From Calliphora vicina (lineage: Eukaryota > Arthropoda > Insecta > Diptera > Calliphoridae): a stretch of 64,000 nt of DNA. Of this stretch, positions 55,230 to 64,000 are shown piece after piece (the stretch's first letter is position 1; each line of letters opens with the position of its first letter). The notes under the pieces are model-generated. The model saw only the letters and a program-made list of their open reading frames with translations. It was not told the DNA's origin and ran no database searches. The stretch covers positions 45,557,357 through 45,621,356 of the forward strand of contig NC_088781.1 in the NCBI RefSeq assembly GCF_958450345.1, read 5' to 3'. The position numbers and the translations under genes were made by a program.

Positions 55230-56372
55230 TACCGCAATACTGTAACTTTTTATACTTTCCTACCGATGTCGTTAAGTAACGAAAAATATCGGTTGCCTTA
55301 ACGAATTTAATATTCACTATTTGAAGTTAACGATATCTCTCGGAAATACATTTTAACGACGAATATAGTTAAAAATATAAATGTCAATATTTTTAAAATT
55401 AAAAAATCATAAAAATATTCACTATTTTTTCGTGTTTGCAGATACATTCGTAGTCGTGTGAATAAATAATCGCATTTATATATAAAAATCAATCATCAGC
55501 TCACCCAAATATGTTCGCGAAACCTACTGAAAATAAAAGAACAAGAATTTTTTCTAAAAATAAAAGTAACCCAGTATAATCCATATGTCTATGCCACCAC
55601 AAGTAATCATTGATTCAGAATTTAGATATGTGCTGTTATAAGGACAGTTGACAAATTCCAACGAGTTTCCTTCTTAGAATTCGGTCTTGTATAAGTTTAT
55701 ATTCGTACCACATCGCCAAATATGGTTTAAAATGCTCAATAGGAATGTGTTAAATATGGATATTATGCCCCAAATAAAAGTTTCTCTTAAAATTCGAATA
55801 CTATTTTCTAAAATAATATAATTGGTCAATTCACAAGGTCTCTTATCATGTCAAGTTGTCATAATGTCCTAATATTTCACAGTGGTTTTTATTGCTTTTC
55901 AAGCAAAAAATGTCCTCAAATAATACTACTATGTATGCTATGTTTATTGTGTTATCTTAAACAGACAGCAGAGACCTGTGCCGAATGCCTAAGAGTCGGT
56001 TAAGAAGAGCCGCCGAGTTCTAATTTATCTTAAAAAGATGATTAAAGCATGTTAATTTTTATATTTAAAACTCAAATCAGTCCGTATCTAACAAACACAA
56101 AAAAAGTTGACCAACCGTACTTTCAAAAAACAACTTATTTCGAATATTTATGTTACAAAACTAACTCCTAAACAATTATCGTTATGGCTTAACTAGAACA
56201 TTTTATTTGTCGTTAACCTACCGACAAATTTCGTTATCTACCGACTATTTTTAACGAAAATAATCGGTAAAATTTAATTCGGAATATCTCTTAACTATAA
56301 ATATTGTTAACTAACGAATTTTGATTACTTAACGACAAAATTTTGTCGTTAAAAAGTTACAGAATTGCGATA
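55230..56372. mobile_element. 1143-bp TIR element with 3-bp CAG target duplication
   Basis: Left end TACCGCAATACTGTAACTTT, right end reversed TATCGCAATTCTGTAACTTT (23 bp, two mismatches, continuing TTA). CAG on both sides (55227-55229, 56373-56375). Other R300 units show the empty site GTCGATCAGGTGTGG. Subterminal sequence repeats GTCGTTAAGTAACGA, TCGTTAACC and TTAACGAA in both orientations. No transposase motif was found. The 3-bp duplication excludes hAT and mariner; PIF/Harbinger- or CMC-type is possible but unproven. Confidence 0.85.
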
Positions 56373-57165
56373 CAGGTGTAGTTTACCGATTGTTCCAAAC
56401 AGCCTATGATCTTCACTTTTAAAGGAGTATTCAAATGGGTGCTTACCCATCAATATTTCAAGTGGAGATATAAGCCACCCGCATCCGCGCTACTGATTGT
56501 TTGAAAATGATATTGAGTGGCTCGTATTAATTCCGGGGATATTTAATATCTATCCGTGTTGTGTGAAATTGATGCTCTACAGACATTTTAAAGGTCTGAA
56601 AGGACTCAGTGATCAAATCAGTGGCATAAACTTGTCGATCAGATGTGGTTCGCAGATGGTTCCAAATAGATTCGTTGGCACAAGCATGTCGATCAGGTGT
56701 GGTTCACCGATGGTTTCAAAACAGCCTAGAGCCTAACTTTGAAGGAGTATTCAAATGGGTGCTTACCAATCAATATTTCAAGTGCATATTTAAGATCCTC
56801 ATCTGCGCCGCAGAGTGTTTGAGAAGGAGATTGAGTGGTACATGTGAATTCCAGAGATATTTGAGGTCAATCCCAGTATTATGAGAAATTGGTGCTGTGC
56901 ACAAATTTTAAAGGCTCTATACCTGAAAAGGCAACAGTGATAAAATCAGACTCGGTGGCATAAACATATCATGTCATGTCGATTAGGTGTGGTTCACCGA
57001 TGATTCCAAACATACTATAACCCTAACTATTAAAGGACTATTCAAATGGGTCAAGCGGAGATTTACGCCATTCTCATCTGCACTGCTGAGTGTTTGAGAA
57101 GGAAATTGAGTTGCATTGGGGATTTTATGATGTCGAAGGTGTAAGGTCAGCTGTCGTCATGAACT
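56373..57165 (+). repeat. ~300-bp tandem repeat (R300), units after the insertion
   Basis: About 2.6 further units. Markers: AAAGGAGTATTCAAATGGGT at 56420 and 56739 (diverged at 57030), TGTTTGAGAAGGA-ATTGAGT, ATATTTGAGGTCAATCCCAG, GGTGTGGTTCACCGATG. The frames of 79 codons at 56497 and 56645 differ between units and do not look conserved as protein. Confidence 0.8.
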
Positions 57166-57299
57166 GCACTGCATCTTTCACTGAACTCTGTTGACACAAT
57201 GAGCAGATATTGTTCAAAAGTTGGTATTGCTCCGAAAGAGCGGTTTGAGAATACTTACTGAACAAATTACTGGATATGGTGTTAGATACCATGAATTTA
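57166..57299. other. Short spacer
   Basis: Nothing recognised. Confidence 0.4.
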
Positions 57300-57900
57300 C
57301 TTTAGGTAGGTTAGGTTATGAAGTCAGCCAGTATTAACCTGCTCACTTAGGTCCCTTTGTGCTCAGGTCCTTCACATGTCGGAAATTGATTCAGTGCCGA
57401 ATCAACCTGACGCACGAATGAACGAATCCATCTTCCTGACGTCGACAGTAGATAGATACACTAGGACGTGCAAAAAAGGACTACGTATTATTGAAGTCCG
57501 AGCCCTCGACATATGATGGTCAAAAACGGGCCATGTGAGCTTCAATATCGAGTAATTTGTTAAACTAGACAATCCGAGCTGAGAAGACTCAAACAATTTT
57601 CGCTGTATAAGTAATTTACAGCAGGATAGCGGTAAACTGACCAAAATATCGATCTCATCGGCTTGCAGACGTTAGCCCTTTTTGGCCAGTTCATCCGCAA
57701 TAGCATTGCCAAGTATACCAGAGTGACCCGGCACCGAGAATATCTCGCCATCTCGTTAATAGATACTCGGAATTCATGTCCCAATCTTGATGACGAAGAT
57801 TGGGACATGATATTGTCAGTACCGATTCGGATATTCACACCAAATAACCTATAGTTGGTATCGTGTCCAAAAGTGTCTCGCAAGGTTCTCAATGTGGATA
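57300..57900 (-). pseudogene. LINE ORF2 RNase H and tail fragment
   Basis: On the minus strand: VPGHSGILGNAIADELAKKG (RNase H signature with the catalytic Asp in ADELA), then a stop, then KLLIQRKLFESSQLGL, LTWPVFDHHMSRARTSIIR, TVDVRKMDSFIRASG. The order RNase H then a W-x-x-x-D/H-x region is that of RNase H-bearing non-LTR elements (I/R1/LOA type). The 3' end near 57305 has AACCTAACCTACC on the minus strand. Stops and a frame change make it dead. Confidence 0.75.
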
Positions 57901-59999
57901 TTTTTGGTCTTTCATCAAACAGGGTTATTGGCGTCGCAAGAAGCCTAGACTTGCACTACATGAACTACTTGCCTCACTAATAATAATATTTTTCGATACG
58001 AAAGATCATTAGATCATGCCGTAATTCTAATCGATTCTTTGGTCATGTTTTTGTACGTGCAGGAAACTGTTTTTTAATAAATTATTAAAATTTTAATTAT
58101 TTATAGCTGGCTAATTGGATTCTCTTTATCTCTCTCTTTATAGAATTTTTGTCATATTTTCTCTACTGTTTATTTTCTTATAAATTTTCTGGTTGAAATA
58201 TGTTTGCAGAACTTTGTTTTTTGTTTGCCTGCAATTCTTTTCAATTTGTTAGCAAATTGTTTTTTCTTCTTTTTTTTTCAAATAAAAACAAACAAAAAAA
58301 CTAACGAAACCAATTAATACCCTTTTAAATTGTCTACATTTTACAAAAATGTAACTCATGTCTGTATTTTCCTTCTTCTTTTGTGTTTTTTTTTTACACA
58401 AAATCACTTTTCCAACAAATTGAATGATTAATTGCCTTATTTTACTCAGCTTCCTCAATGTTTCTTTTTTTTTATACTTTGCATACCACAATAAATCTTT
58501 TTCAAATTTACTTTATATTTTTTCGTGTACGTTACTGTTTCCCTTAAGGAGCAACAAAACAGCAGACAAGAACAACCAAAAATGTATGGTATTTAACACA
58601 CTTATTTTTGTCAAGCGTCAAAAGGAGGGAGGACAGGGAGACACAAAATTCCTTTAAAAAAAATTTACCATAAACATGAAAATAAACACTTGAGAACATG
58701 CCACACAATCATGTACATAGTCAGAGGGACTTACAACATTGCCATCACTTGTTTGTGCAACAAAATTTTTTCAAAATCCTCTTTTCTTTCTTATTTAATG
58801 CAGTTTTGTTTTGATAGTTTTTCGAGGGATTGTTATATTTTTTTTGGGTTGATGCAACATGCATCAACATGCATTTTTTTTTTGTTAGTTTGATGTAAAG
58901 CATTGTTAGATTTATTGGATGGTTGTAGGGGAAATGTACAGAGTTTTGAAAGAATTCAATATTTTCCTTCAAGATCTTTTCCAAAGAAAGATTCAAAGTT
59001 CATTTCCTGCTGTTTCTGCTGAATTCGAAAAAGATATGAAAACATTGTTTGAAATAGCAATTTTAAACTAGTTCTTCCTAGAAGTTTTTCCAACTAACTC
59101 GCTCTTAAACTAAACGACTTGAGATAGAAATGAATTATTTGTTTTAAAAATTTCATTCTTTTAAATCTCTTTGCACTCCATCACTTGTTGTTCTTCAAAC
59201 ATTTTCCCTGACAAAACGTAATGTCAGTTGGAAATGTTGCTATGATTGTTGAATGCAAGAGTGTGGATTCGTCATAGGAGAAATAAAAATGGAATAAAAA
59301 TGGATGTAATATATGACAAGGTTTAGCTCAGTATTACAGCAAAGCTAAATCTTAACAAACAAAATGAATTTTTCTAAACAGTGCCACATTCATGTTTGTG
59401 CAACAGTGCATCAGATTTGTTTTGCTTGTTCCTCCGTTATACGAGTTTCATATCAAAATTGTTGTTTATTGAATAAAATCATATGACTCTGAGTCATCAT
59501 CATCAACGACATGAGCACACATTCATAGATGCTGTAAATGAAAAACGGCAGCATTGTCTTTACAACCCAGCAAATGGTTTAGGTTTGGTTGTCAATTTGG
59601 ATTTGAACTAACTCTTTCAAAATCAGAAGAAAGTTTTGAGATGTTTTCATGTAAATGCATGCTTGTACTAACACACATTACAGGTTTTCTGAAAATTGGA
59701 AAATTACCCAAAATAGATTCAAAACATGTTTTTTCGCGATAAATCCTGAAGAAGCCCGTTGTGTAGAACCGCCTTCAAACCTGTAATACTGAGCTGAATA
59801 CCAAATATTAAAACATGACAACCGCGGCAACAAAATTCACAAAAAATTTACGATGTTTTTGTTCCATTGGAATATTCCTAAATTTATTTAAAAATAAATC
59901 TGAGATACTCAAAGATTTAAAGAATTAATTCTTAGATCAATTTTCAAAATGAAATTTTTTACTTTAAGATTAAGATTAGAAAAATGTTTGTGTGAAAAT
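57901..59999. other. Gene-free stretch of 2.1 kb
   Basis: AT-rich with poly(T) tracts. No exon or repeat recognised apart from the possible TIR pair at 59325/59781. Confidence 0.5.
59325..59795. mobile_element. Possible 471-bp element with 15-bp perfect inverted ends
   Basis: AGCTCAGTATTACAG at 59325-59339 and CTGTAATACTGAGCT at 59781-59795 are exact inverted copies, with more partial matches inside (TTACAGGTTTTC, AACCTGTAA). No wider duplication could be seen; AGCT may itself be the target. No coding capacity. Confidence 0.5.
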
Positions 60000-60261
60000 A
60001 ATTTTCTTTAAATTTTTTTTTGTAAAAAAACTCGGGTTAAAAAATATTTTTCCCGATTTTGATTATACTTATGTCCGAATTACTATGGCGTTATCTACCT
60101 ACGTGGAAAGTTGTCTGAAATGTCTATCAACCCAGGCCATTTGTCAGTCGATGCGTCAATCATGTATGTAAAGTATTTAGAAGCTTTGGAATGTTGATTT
60201 CGACATACAGGCGGACTGTCTATCTAGCCTATATCGACTATTATTTATAATGATCCAGAAT
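60000..60261 (-). mobile_element. Family A GTCY element, old fragment
   Basis: CGGGTTAAAAAATATTTTTCCCG, TTATCTACCTACGTGG, ATGTCTATCA, TTGATTTCGACATACAGGCGGAC and GATCCAGAATATATG keep the order of family A but are strongly diverged. It is interrupted at 60262 by another repeat. Confidence 0.6.
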
Positions 60262-60725
60262 ATATGGGGGATTTCATGTCAAGTGAACCAACTTTTGAAA
60301 TCGATGTCTTCCGATCGGGATAAAATTTGGACCAAGGTTGGATTTATCAACAAGATCGGTCCAGATTCTCTGGCCAAGCAAGCAAAATGTGTCCCAAACT
60401 GTTTAGATAGCTATTTGAAAAAAAAAATAAAAAAAAATTTGGAATATTTTTTCCGAAATCAAAAACTTAGATATTTTCCTTGAATACCTATTTGGTCGCT
60501 TAGTGTAATACGAGTGGGATATCTATCAAAATAAATGTTTTGTAACTCAAAACAAGCTATTTTTAAGCAGGTCCATTCCTTTAAGAGATTTTTGGTCGCT
60601 TAGTGGGATGCGTGTGAGATATTTATCTATATCTATATATCTATAATATTTTGTATCTCAAGACATACAATTTTTTTTTTTTTTGCAAAATCGAACTTTT
60701 TATTCCAAAATGAGCTCTTTTTTAA
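60262..60725 (-). repeat. Reversed fragment of the 8.4-10.5 kb long-TIR family
   Basis: The reverse complement reads, in order, TTTTGCAAAA, two ~180-bp-type units with CCCACTAAGCGACC, then GACCGATCTTGTT, TCCCGATCGGAAGACATCGATTTC and GACATGAAATCCCC. It corresponds to 9000-9650 of the long-TIR element. Terminal repeats are absent. Confidence 0.75.
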
Positions 60726-60844
60726 ATTTATTAATTCAATAACGAATAAATTTTATTCAAATAAAATCCTTAAATGAAGTTAAAGACTTTGCGTTGTTGG
60801 GAATTGTTTTATGAAATGAATTTCTGACATTTTTATAATCTACA
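60726..60844. other. Short spacer
   Basis: Nothing recognised. Confidence 0.4.
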
Positions 60845-61190
60845 CCAGCATAGAAGGGAGGGTATTATGCGTTTGTGCAGATGTTTGTAACGTCCAATGA
60901 TATTAGTCTAACACCCTTAAAGTATACCGATCGACTTAGAATCACTGGCTGGCTGTCCATGAAAACCTTGTGCGCAAAGTACAGGTCGCAATTTTTACGA
61001 TATTTCGATAAAATTTGGTACATATAATGTCTTTGGCCCAAGGACAAAGCCTATTGAAACTGGCTGAAATCGGTTCATTATTTCACCTAGCCCACATACA
61101 AATGTTCTCCGAAATTGGACTTTATCGGTCATAAATGTTTAATTTATATATGTATCTACACAAATTTCGCTCCAAATAAGTTTTATATAT

Positions 61191-61350
61191 CAATGGCTTA
61201 ATATAAAAAAGGCCATAACTCGTGGTTTTTTTTGTAAGTCCAGATTTTCGTTTGTTTCGATAAATGGTCCGATCATATATCATAATTAGCCAAAAAAAAA
61301 TCTCGACTTAAAAAAACACGAGTTAGGTCCTTTTTGTATTAAGCCATCGA
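61191..61350. mobile_element. 160-bp MITE nested in family B
   Basis: Ends CAATGGCTTAATATAAAAA and, reversed, CGATGGCTTAATACAAAAA; arms continue as GGCCATAACTCGTG / CACGAGTTAGGTCC for about 40 bp. ATATA flanks both sides. Family B copy 1 at 51339-51352 shows the uninterrupted site (GTGTATATAAAAC). No coding capacity. Confidence 0.85.
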
Positions 61351-61653
61351 TATACAGAATTCATTTCACCAAATTTTATTATGATCGGTTCATAATTAGT
61401 CATAGCTCTCATATAAGATCCTCTTCCGACAATCACCTTAACGTGCATTAATCTCTTAAAAATGTTGGTATGTACACAAAATTCAACATTAATAACTTTC
61501 ATATAGACATAAATCACACGACCTAATTTCATGGTGATCGGTCCATAATTGGTCATAGCTTCCATATAAGGCCCACTTCCGAAAATCACTCAACAAAAAT
61601 TTTAACAAAAACAAAACACACATAAAATTTACGCTCAATGTACACGCACATAC

Positions 61654-62295
61654 AATTTTCTGAAAATAAGCGAATTCACTTAATTTTGAATAAATTCAAA
61701 AACAATTCATCGATTTTTATGATCGATATCAAATTTTGTTCCTATTACACGTGGCTTTGCGATAAAGCAATAAATCTAAACAATTTCTGCCGTTTTCGAT
61801 TTTTCATGATTTTTTTAAAATAAAAAAATTTGATATTTTCACATAAAAAATATATTTTTTGCTTCCATTTGTTATTATAACTCCGAAAATACTGAGCCGA
61901 TTAAAATGCAATATATATGTGAAAATTTGTACATAGCATGAGGAAAATGTTTTCGAAATTCAATCAATCGAAAGAAGAACATAAACTACTAAATTTTATG
62001 TATATCAAACAAAAATGTCAAATTTTCTGAAAATGAGCGAATTCACTTAATTGTGAATAAATTCAAAGAGGATCAATCTATTTTTATCTTCGATATCGCA
62101 TTTTGTTTCTATTATATGCGGCTTTGTGACAAAGTAATAAACCTGAACAAGTTCTGCCGTTTTCGATTTTTCACGAGTTTTTTAAAACACAAAAATTAGC
62201 TATTTTCATGTATAAAATTTATTTTTTTTGCTTCAATTTGTTATTATAACTCCCAAACTAATGAGCCTATTAAAACGCAATATATAAACAGATTA
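61654..62295 (+). repeat. 367-bp tandem duplication inside family B
   Basis: TTTTCTGAAAAT-AGCGAATTCACTTAAT, GCGGCTTTG-GA-AAAG-AATAAA and CTGCCGTTTTCGATTTTTCA occur at 61659 and again 367 bp later, moderately diverged. Confidence 0.8.
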
Positions 62296-62590
62296 AAGGT
62301 TATTTAAATTTGAAGTTTTCCAAGTTAATAATATCGGACTAACTGTTTTTGAGTTATCATAAATTATGTGGAAAACATCTAAAAAAATTCACAATTTTTG
62401 AAAAAAATTTATTTTTAAAAAATCATCCAAAATTTTACCATTTTTGTACTTAGGTAACCATGATGCATCAAATCTATATAGTGCTTAGTGAAGCCTTTTT
62501 TTGATGTTGACCTGTGTTATTGATATTTTAAAAGTAAAATGTAGTGTAGGGTATTATATGGTCGGGCTTGACCGAGTTTTTATACGTTTC

Positions 62591-62789
62591 CTTGACATTC
62601 GTATTATATTCATGTATATATCCAATCAAGACGGCCCTGGAGTCAATGAGAGACGACTTCTGGTTTAATGAAATTTTTGAAATTTAATTTTTACTTAAAT
62701 CATAATTCCTATTTTCTCAAACATTTATTTTATGTTTGCTGGGAATCTCCACAAATATAAATATGTATGTGTGGCTGTGTATTAGAACC
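62591..62789. other. Non-coding spacer
   Basis: No feature recognised. Confidence 0.4.
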
Positions 62790-63409
62790 CAGCGGCGAAA
62801 AGAAGTAGTAAGCAGGCCTTCTGGAAGGCCTTATTTAGCAGACACAAGGACTTATTCACCCATTCTATACTCATACATTTTTTACACACGATGTCCTAGC
62901 CAGCCAAGGCCTTCTTTAACAGGCCTGATAGAAAGCCTTCTTCAACAGGCCTGGTAGCAGGCCTTCTTCACAGGCCTTTTGTAAATAAATTTTGTTAAAT
63001 AAATTGTATCTTTGATTAAGCCTAAACTATATTTAAAATTTAATAACTTACCCGGCCTAAGCGATATCTTACTTATTTTAATTTTTTTATAATAAAATCC
63101 AATAATGACCAAGTAAAAATTCTCACAACCGCATTGTCCAAGAATTAAAGCACAACTATTTTAAGTTTACTTCTTTTTTCTCTTCACTTTTTGCATTTTT
63201 TTGTATTTGTAGTTTTGTCTTTGGAATGTGAGTTTTTAACGGTATTTTCTGCTTGTACTACGTTTGTAGCAACAAAAAGAAGGGAGCAGGTAGGCCTTCC
63301 ATAAGGTCTTCCTGAGAAGGCAAGCGAGCATGAGTACTGGATCTAAAAAAGGTCCAGGAAGGTCTTACAGAAGGCCTTATAGCTAAAGGCCTCAAAAATT
63401 TTGCCGCTG
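62790..63409. mobile_element. 620-bp TIR element rich in AGGCCT
   Basis: Left end CAGCGGCGAAAAG, right end AAATTTTGCCGCTG (11-12 bp inverted with one indel). Ten AGGCCT palindromes, mostly as AAGGCCTTC, lie within ~210 bp of the left end and ~125 bp of the right end; the AT-rich centre has none. Related AAGGTCTTC words add to this. No clear 8-bp duplication (TTAGAACC / TGAAATTA). Ends and subterminal motif clusters resemble hAT elements, but that is inference. Confidence 0.65.
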
Positions 63410-64000
63410 TGAAATTATGTTCATGTGTGAGTGTGTTTGTAGATGCTACAAAAGTTAAACGAGCGTAGCAAGTTTAGTTGGCAGCAGCTGTTAACTGTTG
63501 CTAATTGATGTGATTTTAATTGAGGTTGCAATTTGCAATTTGTCTCAAAAATTGACATTATTGACATATTTGACATGTCTTCATGTATCCTTACACACAT
63601 ACAGACACATTTACTTACATTCATGTACAGATACAAAATTTCTGACAAGCATTTTATGTTTCTAGAAAGGTCAACGGAAAAGTCTTGTCAAAATCTGACA
63701 CATGGTATCTTTAGATTTTAAGGACAGATAATTGTAATATTTATTTTTTATATATTACACTTTCAAATTAGTTAAATTCCAATATTAAGTTATAGGGTAA
63801 CATAGAGACGAGACGTAATTGTCAAAAACCTAACTCTATGTATAACTCTCTATGTATTAAGCATTTTTCCGGGTTTGAATTTTGAAATATTCACATATAA
63901 CAATAATTTAATTAATTTTACATGAAAATTCAATTGCATTTTAAATATCCATTGCTTATTTTCCCCTATAAAGTTATCTGATTTATTTTATTAAAAACTT
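63410..64000. other. Non-coding right edge
   Basis: GACATTATTGACATATTTGACATG near 63553 is a short direct repeat; CTCTATGTATAACTCTCTATGTATTA at 63834 is another. No exon recognised. Confidence 0.45.

Larger units (their letters stand above)
60845..62590 (+). mobile_element. Family B GTCY element, copy 2, long form
   Basis: Left end GGGAGGGTATTATGCGTTTG, then CCGATCGACTTAGAATC, GGCTGGCTGTCCATG (the GTCY run is lost), TGGCTGAAATCGGTTC, GCCCACATACAAATG. The right end is TAGTGTAGGGTATTATATGG followed by a hairpin GGTCGGGCTTGACCG. Between them lie a nested MITE (61191-61350) and a 367-bp tandem duplication. The hairpin end is what copy 1 at 51060 lacks. Confidence 0.8.

Noticed and set aside
63421..63721. 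62- and 75-codon frames near the right edge
   Set aside because: No homology recognised, and simple-sequence content (ACACAT, GACAT).

Overview
The window is very AT-rich eukaryotic DNA and almost certainly comes from a higher fly. I favour a calyptrate (blowfly or house-fly type) because the dispersed repeats carry GTCY microsatellite cores, TATACCC boxes and CTTACTTGTT ends; that last step is inference. I found no host protein-coding exon, rRNA, tRNA or CRISPR array that I can defend. Nearly all open frames are chance frames in AT-rich DNA or frames kept open because a tandem unit is a multiple of three bases. It reads as intergenic or deep intronic DNA shaped by transposons and minisatellites.

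Layout. 1-11.2 kb: dispersed repeats (family D; GTCY families A, B and C are defined in the entries), a tandemly duplicated MITE, a hAT-like MITE inside a dispersed repeat, and a 2.1-kb element with 113-bp inverted ends. 13.8-19.6 kb: a 24-bp satellite with the palindromic core GACTATAGTC, broken by a spacer and by a 5'-truncated LINE with a poly(A) tract and an open C-terminal zinc-knuckle frame. 20.9-29.2 kb: a diffuse satellite rich in AGTACT. 31.4-35.7 kb: two blocks of a 36/35-bp satellite. 36.8-42.5 kb: GTCY elements, a deleted mariner and foldback MITEs. 42.5-47.8 kb: a CTCGAG-centred minisatellite and three hAT-type insertions with exact 8-bp target duplications, one still carrying the transposase C-terminal motif. 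48.5-57.9 kb: LINE wrecks (RTE-like and RNase H-bearing), a mariner pseudogene and a 1.1-kb TIR element in a ~300-bp tandem repeat. 60-63.4 kb: nested GTCY elements and an AGGCCT-rich TIR element.

No genes act together here. The informative content is a nesting history: several insertions can be dated relative to each other because a second repeat copy in the same window preserves the uninterrupted site. The most unusual feature is that several unrelated tandem repeats and TIR elements share one design, a short perfect palindrome at the core of each unit.
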